DNA of 64,000 nt from NCBI GenBank assembly GCA_023138735.1, contig JAGLOY010000013.1:1-64000 (forward strand), given 5' to 3'. Shown here one piece after another: positions 36,080 to 45,464 of the stretch (position 1 is its first letter; the number at the start of each line of letters is the position of its first letter). This DNA is from Candidatus Aegiribacteria sp. GTDB lineage: Bacteria; Fermentibacterota; Fermentibacteria; Fermentibacterales; JCC-6. A program made the translations under genes and the position numbers. Under the pieces are notes generated by a model. It made no database searches, had not been told where the DNA came from, and saw only the letters and a list, made by a program, of their open reading frames with translations.

Positions 36080-36862
36080 ATGAAATGTAGTCTGTACTGT
36101 TTGAGTGTCTGTCTTGTTCTGGTTTCCGGTGTTTATGCCGGAGAAGTTATAACAGAGGAGATTATTACAATAGGAGTTTCATCTGGAGACCCGGTTGAGA
36201 TGTTTTCTATAAACGGAGATGTCATTGTTTCTGAATGGTCTTCCGATCAGGTGGAGGTTGTCTACATAATCACCTGTGACAGTGAAGAAGAGCTGGATTT
36301 CATTACCGTCGAGTGCAACACTTCAAGCGGTATCATCTGCCAAGTTGAGTACGATGAGGACTGGGAAGAATCGCACAGCGGCATCGTGGATTTCGAAGTT
36401 CAAATACCTTCGGGTATCTACCTTGAGATTGAGCTTGCTTCTGTCAATGGAAACGTATCCATTGATGGAGGAGAAGGTAATGCACTCCTTGAGGTTGTAA
36501 ATGGAAATATTGAGGCAGAAGGCTTCAATGGTGAACTTGTTGTTCATTCCGTTAATGGTAACATAGATATCAGTGAATCCCCGGGAATCACGGTCGCTGA
36601 GCTTGTAAACGGAAATATCGAGTGCGTTGTTAATGCTCTTGATGACGATCTGGAACTGGCATCTGTGAACGGGTGCATAACACTTTATCTGGGTGTTGAT
36701 GCAGAAGTCGAAGTTGAAACAATCACAGGAATAATAGAAATTGCGAATACTTTTAACGCTCACATTACTGAAAATATCGTTGGCAGCTCATCGGATTTCG
36801 GCGAGGGTGAATTCTCTATCGAGATCAGTACCGTATCAGGAAATATTATCATAGATAATTGA
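36080..36862 (+). CDS. Secreted DUF4097-type beta-helix adhesin-like protein
   Basis: 260 residues. A signal peptide precedes a DUF4097-like right-handed beta-solenoid made of short repeats around SVNGNVSI, VVNGNIEA, SVNGNIDI, LVNGNIEC and SVNGCITL. The repeats are very regular, about every 20-22 residues. No sorting domain or anchor is seen. DUF4097 proteins are often regulated with envelope-stress systems; none is adjacent. AAAGGAG precedes the ATG. Confidence 0.82.
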   Translation: MKCSLYCLSVCLVLVSGVYAGEVITEEIITIGVSSGDPVEMFSINGDVIVSEWSSDQVEVVYIITCDSEEELDFITVECNTSSGIICQVEYDEDWEESHSGIVDFEVQIPSGIYLEIELASVNGNVSIDGGEGNALLEVVNGNIEAEGFNGELVVHSVNGNIDISESPGITVAELVNGNIECVVNALDDDLELASVNGCITLYLGVDAEVEVETITGIIEIANTFNAHITENIVGSSSDFGEGEFSIEISTVSGNIIIDN

Positions 36863-37019
36863 TTCGTAACTTCCCCTTTGGGATCGGTGCACAGATAGGT
36901 TCGCACGGTAAACATTAACATCCTCTGCGAGTATTCCTGTATGTTTGATGACTTAGTACTCATTAATGTCATCTTTCACATACAGCTGCTGTCAGCACTA
37001 TTCCATAAGGCGGATTCAG

Positions 37020-38405
37020 ATGGCTGAGCGTTCTCCTGATTCCTACAGGGAAATAATAGCAATCTCCTTTCCCATAATTGCAGCTATGGCAGGCAGAACG
37101 ATAATGATGTTCTGCGATAGACTGTTCCTCGCCCAGCACAGCCAGCTTGAGCTTCAGGCCGCTCTTCCTGCCGGTATTCTGAGCTTCACACTGCTCTGTA
37201 TCTTTTATGGTACAGTTTCATACTCAGGTACATTTATCGCTCAATATTTTGGTGCAGACGATAAGGAGGGATGTTCAAGATCCCTGGCACAGGGTCTGTT
37301 CCTCACAATGCTGTCCGCTCCGATTCTTGCTGCTCTCGCAGTCCCGGGAAGCCTTCTTTTCGATCTTTCCGGCCATGCTTCTGAAATAGTCGCGCTTGAG
37401 AAGATATACTTTCAGATTCTCATGTTTTCCGCGGCAGGACCTGTTTTCACTGCAGCGGCATCATCCTTCTGGAACGGTCGCGGGAAAACAGTTCCTACAA
37501 TGCTTGCTGTCATAACTGGAGCGGGGATCAATATTCTTCTTGATTACCTGATGATCTTCGGGAAATTTGGTTTTCCAGAAATGGGTATAAAGGGCGCGGC
37601 CATTGCAACAGCCATCTCATCATTTATCCCTGGTACTATACTGACAATCGCTGCCTTCACAGGGAAAACCGCTGTTGAATACAGGACCAGGGAGAACTTC
37701 AGATTCTCGAAAAGGCTTACCGGAAGAATAATCAGATTCGGGTTCCCGGCAGGTCTTCAGATATTCATGGATGTCGCAAGTTTTACAATTTTCATATTCC
37801 TCGCAGGAAGGCTTGGAGCCATCGATTTTACAGCGAATAACCTCGCTTTCAGCGTAAACAATCTGGCATTCAATCCTCTGCTGGGGTTCGGCTTCGCTAC
37901 AACGGTAATCGTTGGCAGGTGTATAGGAATGGGAAGAAATGATATGGCTGTGAAAGTCGTCCGGCGGACCCTGCTGCTTGCCATATGCTACTTTGTCCCT
38001 CTGGCCGCTACTTTTGTTCTTTTTCCCGGCTTTTATACGCGGCTGTTTTTCAGTCCGGATTCCGCATGTACAATTGAAGAGCTGATATCCACTTCAGGTA
38101 AACTTCTTGCGATCATAGCCGCCTGGGGTATTTTCGATGCTGTCACCCTCATGTATAGCGGAGCCCTCAGAGGAGCTGGAGACACGAAGTTCGTTATGTG
38201 GGTTTCCGGCCTGCTTGCGTGGCTCTTCTGGATACCCGGAGTTATATACCTTTACGCCGTTCAGAACGCGGGGATAGTTACCCTCTGGCTTTTCACCAGT
38301 TTTTACGTGGCCATCTTCGCCCTGGCGTTCTTCCTCCGGTTCAGAACCGGCAAATGGAAACGCATTGATCTCCTCGGGAGAACGGAGAAGAGATGTATCG
38401 AGTAG
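37020..38405 (+). CDS. MATE family multidrug efflux transporter
   Basis: 461 residues from ATG 37020 (AAGGCGG 7 nt upstream). Twelve hydrophobic segments in two halves; ISFPIIAAMAGRTIMMFCDRLFLAQ, NIAPL-type PLLGFGFATTVIVGRCIGM and YSGALRGAGDTKFVMWVS are typical MATE (NorM/DinF) stretches. It uses Na+ or H+ to export organic cations. The gene overlaps the next one by 13 bp. Confidence 0.93.
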   Translation: MAERSPDSYREIIAISFPIIAAMAGRTIMMFCDRLFLAQHSQLELQAALPAGILSFTLLCIFYGTVSYSGTFIAQYFGADDKEGCSRSLAQGLFLTMLSAPILAALAVPGSLLFDLSGHASEIVALEKIYFQILMFSAAGPVFTAAASSFWNGRGKTVPTMLAVITGAGINILLDYLMIFGKFGFPEMGIKGAAIATAISSFIPGTILTIAAFTGKTAVEYRTRENFRFSKRLTGRIIRFGFPAGLQIFMDVASFTIFIFLAGRLGAIDFTANNLAFSVNNLAFNPLLGFGFATTVIVGRCIGMGRNDMAVKVVRRTLLLAICYFVPLAATFVLFPGFYTRLFFSPDSACTIEELISTSGKLLAIIAAWGIFDAVTLMYSGALRGAGDTKFVMWVSGLLAWLFWIPGVIYLYAVQNAGIVTLWLFTSFYVAIFALAFFLRFRTGKWKRIDLLGRTEKRCIE

Positions 38406-38992
38406 TTGTCTCTATATCAATGTTTCTCATTCTTGCCTGCTCTGACCCTACCGGCCCATCATTCCTTCAGTATTCACTGGTCTCTGTAATCGAGACATCC
38501 ACCGGTTCAATTATCGCAAACATCGAATTGTCTCCCGCTTTCTCTGAAACGGGGAACGAGCTCTATATCTCTGACTATACACAGCTTATCTGTCTTGATC
38601 CGGACACCGATAAGGAAATCGCTTCTGCAGACCTTGGCAAAATGATTACTGATATATGTATAGTACCCGGGTCTAACACAATGTATGTATCGTGGGAAAC
38701 CCTTTGGGTTGAGGGAGGAGTAATAGCACTGGACAGGACTACTCTGGCAGTCACGAATTCTATCGATCTGGCCTTCGAAGTAGACAACCTCTGTTATGTA
38801 CCAGTGCTGGATATCCTGTATGTCGGGTATAGAGCAGACTTCCACGATGATAGGATTATGGTGGTAGACCTGCCGGGTCTCGATCCGCTTGATGATATCC
38901 AGATAAACCCGAATCTCGTGAATATGGTTTCGGATCCATCAGGTGATCACGTTTACTGTAACATTTACATGGACAACCGAACCGGTTCATAG
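38393..38992 (+). CDS. Short beta-propeller lipoprotein, paralogue of 41399-42394
   Basis: 199 residues. Lipobox FLILAC, then SDPTGPS and beta-propeller (YncE-like) blades. It aligns with the 331-residue protein at 41399-42394 (FSETGNELYISD, LDPDTDKEIAS, DLPGLDPLDDI, SDPSGDHVYCN) but lacks about 130 residues after the N-terminal strand, that is about half of the blades. It may therefore be a shortened copy. It starts inside the MATE gene end. Confidence 0.78.
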   Translation: MYRVVVSISMFLILACSDPTGPSFLQYSLVSVIETSTGSIIANIELSPAFSETGNELYISDYTQLICLDPDTDKEIASADLGKMITDICIVPGSNTMYVSWETLWVEGGVIALDRTTLAVTNSIDLAFEVDNLCYVPVLDILYVGYRADFHDDRIMVVDLPGLDPLDDIQINPNLVNMVSDPSGDHVYCNIYMDNRTGS

Positions 38993-39002
38993 TGGAGGAC
39001 TT

Positions 39003-40151
39003 ATGAGAGCAGCCAACGTATCTGACAGCAATACTTACCGTTTACTTCAGAAGCATCTTGACAAGCAGGCGGTTGGTTTTCCTGCAACCAGATCAGGAGC
39101 GGAGATTCGCTTTCTGAATAGAATGTTCACTCCTGAGGAAGCGGGGCTCGCATTGCATCTTTCCTACCGTCCCTCGTCTCTTGGGACGATCATGCTGACC
39201 GCTTCTGGTGAATTCGAAGAAGAAAGAGCTCTCAAATTGCTTGACAGCATGTCGATGAAGGGTGCGATAGGATTCAAGGAAAGGGAGAACGAGGATAACT
39301 GGTTTGTCATTCCGATGGTGATAGGAATGTTCGAAGCACAGGACGGTTGTCCGACAGAGGATTTCCTGAAAGATGCTGGTGAGTACATGAAGACCATCGC
39401 TTTCAGTAAATCCATCCTTGCTACTGAACCCTCCCAGATGAGAACAATTCCAATAAACGTCAGCATCTCTCCAGAGCATACCGTAGCTACTTACAATCAG
39501 ATCAATCTGCTTATCGAGAGTTCTGACGGACCATTCGTGGTACTCCCCTGTATCTGCCGGGAAAGCCGGGCAATTCAGGGAGAGGTATGCGAAGTGACAT
39601 CCCGAACTGAAACCTGCTTTGGAATGGGGAGTATGGCAGCAATGGTTCTCCGTCGTGGTCATGGGCGGGAGGTGAGCCGGGAAGAGGCTCTCAGCATGCT
39701 GCAGCAGAACCAGGATGACGGTCTGGTTCTGCAGCCTTCAAATGCGCAGCAGGCCGAATTCGTCTGCTCATGCTGCGGCTGCTGCTGTGGTATGCTGAGG
39801 ATGCAGAAGATGCTGCCTCATCCGGTAGATTTCTGGGTAACCAGCTTTCAAGCGGAAATTAACAGCGATATCTGTACAGGGTGCGGTATCTGCGTGAAGA
39901 GATGCCAGGTGAACGCTGTCGTCCTGAAGGGCTCTCCCGCAAAAGCGGTAATCGGCAGGACCCGATGCATCGGATGCGGTCTCTGCGTTCCAACCTGCCC
40001 GGCGGATGCGATACGTCTCATTTCCACAGAACTGGAGACCGTGCCACCGATGAACGAGGAGGAACTCAACGATACGATCATGTCGAACAAGAAAGGTGCG
40101 ATGGGCAGGTTCCTCATGTTCCTGAAAATCATACTCAGGATGAGGAAATAA
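39003..40151 (+). CDS. 4Fe-4S dicluster protein with winged-helix-like N-terminus
   Basis: 382 residues from ATG 39003 with GGAGGACTT upstream. The N-terminal third (RLLQKHLDKQAVGFPATRSG, FTPEEAGLALHLSYRP) looks like a winged helix. The middle has CICRESRAI and the unusual cluster CSCCGCCCGMLRMQK, and the C-terminus two ferredoxin motifs, CTGCGICVKRCQVNA and CIGCGLCVPTCPADA. Proteins of this layout are frequent in anaerobes; an electron-transfer or redox-sensing role is likely but unproven. It ends 1 bp from the end of the convergent gene. Confidence 0.85.
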   Translation: MRAANVSDSNTYRLLQKHLDKQAVGFPATRSGAEIRFLNRMFTPEEAGLALHLSYRPSSLGTIMLTASGEFEEERALKLLDSMSMKGAIGFKERENEDNWFVIPMVIGMFEAQDGCPTEDFLKDAGEYMKTIAFSKSILATEPSQMRTIPINVSISPEHTVATYNQINLLIESSDGPFVVLPCICRESRAIQGEVCEVTSRTETCFGMGSMAAMVLRRGHGREVSREEALSMLQQNQDDGLVLQPSNAQQAEFVCSCCGCCCGMLRMQKMLPHPVDFWVTSFQAEINSDICTGCGICVKRCQVNAVVLKGSPAKAVIGRTRCIGCGLCVPTCPADAIRLISTELETVPPMNEEELNDTIMSNKKGAMGRFLMFLKIILRMRK

Positions 40152-40152
40152 A

Positions 40153-41193
40153 CTAAATCATTCGGTATTTGTAGATAATTCCATCATCGTACGCAACGGT
40201 GTAGATATCATCACCATCAACGTTGATGAACATATTTCTTTCAGCTTCCGAAGGGGTCCGGGTGTAGAAGTAACCAGCCGGTTCGCCGTCATCGGTACTG
40301 AACACATCAACCCTGTACCCTCTTTCGTCTCCCCCCTGGGCCCAGAGCACATATACTCGATCACCTTCAACATCCAGATCCCAGATAACCGGAGTAATCG
40401 TTGAGCCTTCATTACTGTCGGTGAAGTAGGCTTCGAAGGGGCAGGGACCGTCAACCGACCACACGAACACCCCGGTAGAATCGTATTTATTTACCCTGTA
40501 GTCTCCAGCACTTGAGTAATACAAAGCGAGATCGTCGTCCGTGTCAATAACGCATGACATTAGCACCATCTTCTCTCCATAGCTCATATTTTTCATATCA
40601 GCATCAAAATGCCCGATCTCCCTTATAACTTCACCATTCACATCTATCAAAGTTACAGCCGGAGATTCAGTAGAGTTAATCAAGCCCACTCCCCATGGAA
40701 ATCCATTGATGTAAATCCGATTTGTGTCGACGGCTGCTATATCGAAAATCTGTCCCATATCCGTGGTTATTCCTGCGAAGTAACTGCCATCGTTATGAAA
40801 TATCTCGATCCGGTCAGGGTGGTTTATTGTGTAAACATGCCCGGATTCATCGATATCGAAGTTGAAATACAGCATATGGAATTCACCAGGGCCCTCGCCT
40901 GGTCTCCCGAACTCGTAAAGGAAATCACCTTCTGAGCTGAAAACAAGGATCTTCATACTGACAAAGTCCAGTACGAAGAGCTTTCCCTCGCTGTCAACAG
41001 ACAGATTAATCGGGGTGAAGCAATGATTGAGATCGGCGTTCCCGTCGATTACCATGGTCTGTTCAAGGGTTATAATTGTCTCAACAGGATCGGAGCCTCC
41101 GCATGATATGCTTGAGATCGTTATAGCTGCCACAGCACAATTGCGAATGGCTATATATCCATCGGGAAGAGGTTTTCTCAATTTACTGAACAT
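40153..41193 (-). CDS. Six-bladed beta-propeller lipoprotein
   Basis: 346 residues from ATG 41193 (GGGGG upstream). The N-terminus has a hydrophobic stretch with lipobox-like SSISCGG. NHL/6-bladed repeats follow: LSVDSEGKLFVLDF, KILVFSSEGDFLYEFGRPGEGPGEF, FDIDESGHVYTIN. The GxGPGEF motif is typical of these propellers. A second member is at 55253-56458. Substrate or partner unknown. Confidence 0.82.
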   Translation of the reverse strand: MFSKLRKPLPDGYIAIRNCAVAAITISSISCGGSDPVETIITLEQTMVIDGNADLNHCFTPINLSVDSEGKLFVLDFVSMKILVFSSEGDFLYEFGRPGEGPGEFHMLYFNFDIDESGHVYTINHPDRIEIFHNDGSYFAGITTDMGQIFDIAAVDTNRIYINGFPWGVGLINSTESPAVTLIDVNGEVIREIGHFDADMKNMSYGEKMVLMSCVIDTDDDLALYYSSAGDYRVNKYDSTGVFVWSVDGPCPFEAYFTDSNEGSTITPVIWDLDVEGDRVYVLWAQGGDERGYRVDVFSTDDGEPAGYFYTRTPSEAERNMFINVDGDDIYTVAYDDGIIYKYRMI

Positions 41194-41398
41194 CAAACCC
41201 CCATTTCAACTAAAAACACGATAAGAAACTCTTTGCTACCTACCTTCAATCTGTATAATCAGACAGGTATAGTCAAACGACATCCCGGACCTGATACTGC
41301 GTTATAACTCAGCTTGCTTGCAATGATTTAAATATGTAGAATATAATCGGTTGTGAGTATGCTTCTGAAGTTTATGCGTATTTACGAGGGGAGATAAT

Positions 41399-42394
41399 AT
41401 GCTGCGTGTCAGCTTGATTTCTATAGTTGTATTTATGCTCGCATGTTCAGATTCAACTGGACCATCACACATCGAATATTCCATGATATCCATTATCGAT
41501 ACCAGTAGCGGAGCCATATCCGATGAAATAGTTATGGACGGTAGCTCAAGGATGTGCATTTCCCCAGATGGCAGTTACCTGTACATCGCTCAGTATTGGG
41601 GGGATGATATAGTACAGGTAGACTGTCTTACACATTCCGTGAGTGGAAGCCTGAATTTTTTAGAACCATACGATTTTTGCAGTGATCTCTGTCTGAATGA
41701 TCAGGGAAATGAACTCTATGCCCGTTGCGGCAGTAGGATATTCATTATTGATGTGCAATCACTAACTGTCAGAGATTCCATTTATTCTGATATTCCGGGC
41801 ATTGGCAGAATCACACACAGGCCCGGAACAGACCTGATTTACGCATCCTTTTACATCTCAAATAGCCTTACAGGGATTTATGTAATCGACGTTGTTCAAT
41901 GCGAGGTTGTTGATACATTTGATTACTGGACATCGAATCTAGCTTTTTCTGAAACCGGAAACGATCTCTATATTTCCGATGGACAAACAATCAAACGTCT
42001 GGATCCAGACCTCGGCACCCAGCTTGCATCTTACAATGTGAATGAAAATGTCAGCGGGATATGTCTCGATCCCGTTTCAAATACCGTATATGCTTCCTGG
42101 CATGGCTTCAACAGTATAGGAGGGGGTGTAGTCTCCATGGATGGGAATTCCCTGTCATTACAGGATTCAGTGACTATCGATTATGGTGCAAGTTTCTTGT
42201 GCCATCTTCCGGTGAAGGATAACCTATACCTTGGAATCCGAAGTACCTTGAACGGCGATAAGGTAATGGTGCTTGACCTGCCCGGTCTGGATATAGTCAA
42301 TGAGATCAGTATTCCGGAAGGTCTGCAGCATATGGTAGCTGATCCGTCGGGCGATTACGTTTACTGCAGCATTGAGTACGCAGTGGATCGTTAA
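41399..42394 (+). CDS. YncE-like beta-propeller lipoprotein
   Basis: 331 residues with lipobox FMLAC and SDSTGPS at the mature end. Repeated blades: MCISPDGSYLYIAQY, LCLNDQGNELYARC, RITHRPGTDLIYASF, LAFSETGNDLYISD, ICLDPVSNTVYASW. It is the full-length paralogue of 38393-38992; the shared lead SxTGPS and closing SGDYVYC suggest duplication. AGGGGAGATAAT precedes the ATG. Confidence 0.85.
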   Translation: MLRVSLISIVVFMLACSDSTGPSHIEYSMISIIDTSSGAISDEIVMDGSSRMCISPDGSYLYIAQYWGDDIVQVDCLTHSVSGSLNFLEPYDFCSDLCLNDQGNELYARCGSRIFIIDVQSLTVRDSIYSDIPGIGRITHRPGTDLIYASFYISNSLTGIYVIDVVQCEVVDTFDYWTSNLAFSETGNDLYISDGQTIKRLDPDLGTQLASYNVNENVSGICLDPVSNTVYASWHGFNSIGGGVVSMDGNSLSLQDSVTIDYGASFLCHLPVKDNLYLGIRSTLNGDKVMVLDLPGLDIVNEISIPEGLQHMVADPSGDYVYCSIEYAVDR

Positions 42395-42558
42395 CTGAAA
42401 TCTATCAGTCCTGTACTAGCAATGTATGAACCACTCACCATTGCATATGTTGGCTGAAGAGAAGCGTTTGTCATATCTTCATTGAGATAAGAACTTCAGT
42501 ACTGATTGGAAAGGCTCGGTGTGCTGGTCGATCATATCTGGAGCTGAGAGGAGTAGAA

Positions 42559-42774
42559 ATGGCAATGGTAAAGTGTGCCTGGTGTGACGGAAAGGGAATT
42601 GACGACTTTCGGCTCACCTCCCCCTGTAATGTATGCGACGGTGATGGTTACGTTAACGTTCCCGATCCTCCAACAGAGTGCGGACGATGCAGTGGTACAG
42701 GGAAGATAAGGGACAGTTTCAATAATGAATTCGTAAAATGCTCCGGATGCAGAGGATCCGGTTGGGCCAGATGA
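42559..42774 (+). CDS. Small DnaJ-type zinc-finger protein
   Basis: 71 residues made almost wholly of four Cys pairs: CAWCDGKG, CNVCDGDG, CGRCSGTG and CSGCRGSG, the CxxCxGxG repeats of the DnaJ central domain without J domain. These bind two zinc ions and can assist thiol or protein folding. AGGAGTAGAA precedes the ATG. It probably shares a transcript with the lipoprotein 10 bp downstream. Confidence 0.88.
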   Translation: MAMVKCAWCDGKGIDDFRLTSPCNVCDGDGYVNVPDPPTECGRCSGTGKIRDSFNNEFVKCSGCRGSGWAR

Positions 42775-42784
42775 GAGGGATTTG

Positions 42785-43177
42785 ATGAATCACAGAAGAT
42801 TACTGATGCTGATAGTCGCTTGTGTGGCAGCAGGCTTCATGGCCTGCGGGGGAGAAGAACCCCAGGCTGAACAGCAGGTCGAGGAACAGGTTGCAGAAGA
42901 GGTCGAAGAACAGGTTGAGGTAATTGAGCCGGAAATGACCGAAGAAGAGATGGTAGCCTGGGTAATGGAGAACTGCATCTGCCCTCAGTGCCCCAGCTGG
43001 ATTCCCGAAGCCGCTGAGAAAGGCGAGGGTGGCTACTGTGCTGTTGGTATAAGCGCCTGTATCGTCGAAGAGGCTGGCTGTATCTGCCCTGAATGCCCTG
43101 TAACCCTTGAGAAGGATTTATTGTGGGGTTACTACTGCACTCGTGGTTCTGCTGAGGAGATGATGGCACAGGACTAG
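42785..43177 (+). CDS. Lipoprotein with two DUF2769-like Cys motifs
   Basis: 130 residues. Signal and lipobox FMACGG, then a Glu-rich linker (EEQVAEEVEEQVEV), then two related halves: CICPQCPSWIPEA followed by YCAVGIS, and CICPECPVTLEKD followed by YCTRGSA. The CxCPxCP plus later Cys pattern matches DUF2769. Metal binding at the cell surface is plausible. The preceding TTG codon is not needed; AGAGGGA lies upstream of ATG 42785. Confidence 0.8.
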   Translation: MNHRRLLMLIVACVAAGFMACGGEEPQAEQQVEEQVAEEVEEQVEVIEPEMTEEEMVAWVMENCICPQCPSWIPEAAEKGEGGYCAVGISACIVEEAGCICPECPVTLEKDLLWGYYCTRGSAEEMMAQD

Positions 43178-43400
43178 TAAGTACCGATTCGACTAACTAT
43201 ACTGCTCCGATACACAATTTGAGAAGAAATGGCTGACCTTCTGATTTCGTTCTAAACCCGCATACCGAATAGCCTGAAGGTTATGATTTCTCTCTCAATC
43301 GCTGGGAAACCTCCAGAAACCTTTAGTCTTTTTACTCGGGTGCCGTTGGAGAGCGTCGCATACCCTGGCTGTTAGCATACCACAGATAAAGGAGCGAATC

Positions 43401-43703
43401 ATGATTCTACTGAGGAAGCTGCATCGTTACACCGGCATCACTATCGCCCCTCTGGTGCTAGTGCAGGTGGTGACCGGGTTCCTGCTGCAGATGGACAGCC
43501 TTAACCGTAATGCGCGCCTGCTGCACAACTGGTCGCAGGTCAGCAAATTCGTCGCATTCGCGCTTGCAATCGGGCTCGCATTCATGGTGGTCACTGGCAG
43601 CATCATCTTCATTCAAATGTGGCTCCAGCGTCGAAAGCGCGCCGCCCGTAAGCGGCGGGCAGTGATGACCAGTAACCCTTCAAGCAGAGAAGACACTGAG
43701 TAA
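43401..43703 (+). CDS. Small PepSY-associated-type membrane protein
   Basis: 100 residues with two membrane helices (ITIAPLVLVQVVTGFLL; FVAFALAIGLAFMVVTGSIIFIQM) and a very basic tail (RRKRAARKRRAV). LRKLHRYTGITIAPLVLVQ resembles the start of PepSY-associated membrane proteins. The local GC content and codon choice are higher than in the neighbours, which may mean transfer. AAGGAG precedes the ATG. I see nothing clear in 43178-43400 or 43704-43843 apart from a short hairpin at 43813-43831. Confidence 0.65.
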   Translation: MILLRKLHRYTGITIAPLVLVQVVTGFLLQMDSLNRNARLLHNWSQVSKFVAFALAIGLAFMVVTGSIIFIQMWLQRRKRAARKRRAVMTSNPSSREDTE

Positions 43704-43843
43704 ACCAGACGATCCTCCCTTTCTCCTTTTCATTCGGAGGAGGAAAGCGCTTCACAATACTCTATTTCCTATGGATAGTTAAGCATCCAGGGATCAGATA
43801 ATAATTAATTTTCAGGTGGAACCTCCACCTGTGTTCTGCTCTA

Positions 43844-44086
43844 TCAACTGTCAGATCCGCAGAATCCTTCTGAATCGGCTACAGCAACCCGAACGGTAGG
43901 GCATGTCGCTTTGCTCATATTTCCAGGATCACAAGTAAAACAGAATCCTGTGAAGTCTTCCTCCCTGTTTTCCGCTTTATCACTCCGGGAATCCCGTTCA
44001 TCAGCTTTTTTCTGAGGGAACCTTCCCTTTCCTCGCATCATCGCCATTCAACCGCCCATCATTCCCATGGGCATCTTAACCTGCAT
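43844..44086 (-). CDS. Candidate small selenoprotein (or split gene) with in-frame TGA
   Basis: ATG 44086 has a perfect AAGGAG 7 nt upstream. Twelve codons (MQVKMPMGMMGG) lead to TGA at 44050-44048. The frame then continues without break (MAMMRGKGRFPQKKADERDS...) to a TGA stop at 43844, 80 residues in all, with CFTCDPG and several more Cys. A hairpin AGGGA-AGGT-TCCCT begins 20 nt after the TGA, with G second in its loop. That fits the general shape of a bacterial SECIS. Alternatively translation restarts at ATG 44047, or the gene is decayed. It follows a gene with the same feature by 47 bp. Confidence 0.4.
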
Positions 44087-44133
44087 TATATCTCCTTCTC
44101 TTCGGGCCGGTCCCCGGCCTCCTTAAGTCCTCC

Positions 44134-44400
44134 TCAACCACCACCGGGAGCTGTTGGATCACACTTCCCGGGGCATTCAGTTTCCTCCAGTGCCTGCTCA
44201 ACCAAATTGTCCACCAAAGAACCAATCTCATCCGCTATTTCAGCGTATTCCTCTTCAAATCCTATCTCCAGGAAGAGCTTGATCATCTTTCCTGAAAAGG
44301 AGATTCTTTCTCTCCGGGAAACTCCCGGAAGTATCTTGGTTATTCAACATGGAAGCATTGACAGCATTCGATCAAAGCAAATATCCATTGGGATCTCCAT
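44134..44400 (-). CDS. Candidate small selenoprotein (or split gene) with in-frame TGA
   Basis: ATG 44400 has AGGAGG 7 nt upstream. After 18 codons (ending SMLPC) there is a TGA at 44346-44344, then 69 more open codons to TGA at 44136-44134. The later part is a believable protein (KLFLEIGFEEEYAEIADEI, ECPGKCDPTAPGGG). A perfect hairpin TCCGGGA-GTT-TCCCGGA lies 15-31 nt after the TGA. If TGA is read as Sec, the product has a Cys-Sec pair at residues 18-19. A nonsense mutation is the alternative. I do not recognise the family. Confidence 0.4.
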
Positions 44401-44551
44401 TACTATACCTCCTACATTGGATTAATATGCTGATTTCCATCATCGGATGCTAATGATGAGATTCACCTCAATGCACATGAGAGGATTCCAGGATTCTCTC
44501 ACTGCGATGGAGCGGGTGAATAGTGACTCTAGCTCTTAGATCAAAAGTCCG

Positions 44552-44640
44552 AATCGTGGATTCATCAAAAGAGCAAAAACCCCCTTGAAGGGGGCATTCA
44601 CGATTTGGCTGGATGCTTGTCTGAGAGATGGAACACTTCC
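44552..44640 (+). repeat. Modular intergenic repeat, copy 1 (hairpin T2 + diverged B module)
   Basis: The block GTCCGAATCGTG plus a terminator-like hairpin CCCCCTTGAAGGGGG (44580-44594) is followed by TTGGCTGG and a diverged B module (GTCTGAGAGATGGAACACTT). The same hairpin and TGGCTGG follow the tRNA-Gln 3' end at 60.4 kb. Nothing else is seen between 44401 and 44954. Confidence 0.75.
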
Positions 44641-44954
44641 AGCACCTGATTAGATAATACGGTGCTAAAAAGTAGTGACAGGTCAATCCGTACCTGCCCC
44701 GCCACCGGCCGCGAGCACAACATCATAGGTGCTCTGATACACGCCTGAATTACTGTTGACCCGTCGAAACAGGCGGAGTATGATGTAAATGATTGCTGAC
44801 AATGAGGATTTGGGTCACATAATAGTTTTCAATGAGGTTCCAGGCGATGATGTGTATTCCAGTATCCCATAGCCAGATCTGTGAATCTGTAAGCAGGAAG
44901 AGAATCATACTGGGTTACAGATCATCCGAACACAAACCGGGAGGGATTGAACAG

Positions 44955-45422
44955 ATGAGGAAGTCTACTTTAGTATTCGTGGCAGCCTTCGTACTTGCGA
45001 TCGCCTGTGGTGGTGCTTCCACTCCTGACACCGTAGTGAGACAAGCAATAGACGCCGTGGTGAGCGGTGATGGAGAAGCGCTTGTCGGCTACCTTTCCTC
45101 TGATGGCATTGAGGCTCTCAATGGTCAGGTCGAAGAATTGAAAGCCAATCCGGAGGAAAGTGCCTCTTTCCTGGCAATGATGGGCATCGATGTCACTGCC
45201 GAAGAGGTCGAGAATATGGATGCCGGTGACATGATCACATGGATGCTCCAGAGTGAACTCATGCAGGCTGAATTGCCTGACTTCAGCACCATCGAGATCG
45301 GAGAGCCTGTAATCGAGGGCGAAGATGCCCTTGTTCCCATTGTTCTTGAAGGGGAAAGCGAAGAGGTCGAACTCGTTCTTGAGGACGGAGAATGGAAACT
45401 CAGCGAAATGATGGGAATGTAG
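44955..45422 (+). CDS. Small lipoprotein, DUF4878-like
   Basis: 155 residues from ATG 44955 (the frame is open 41 codons further, without a signal). Lipobox VLAIACGG, then PDTVVRQAIDAVVSGDGEALVGYLS, as in DUF4878/NTF2-like lipoproteins. The end alternates acidic beta strands (VPIVLEGESEEVELVLEDGEWKLSEM), which also fits that fold. Followed by a strong terminator. Ligand unknown. Confidence 0.72.
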   Translation: MRKSTLVFVAAFVLAIACGGASTPDTVVRQAIDAVVSGDGEALVGYLSSDGIEALNGQVEELKANPEESASFLAMMGIDVTAEEVENMDAGDMITWMLQSELMQAELPDFSTIEIGEPVIEGEDALVPIVLEGESEEVELVLEDGEWKLSEMMGM

Positions 45423-45433
45423 GAATTGTCATA

Positions 45434-45460
45434 AAGGGCGCCTAATAAGCGCCCTTCTTT
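45434..45460 (+). terminator. Rho-independent terminator
   Basis: Stem AAGGGCGC / GCGCCCTT with a 7-nt loop, followed by CTTTAT, 11 bp after the lipoprotein stop. Confidence 0.88.
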
Positions 45461-45464
45461 ATAT

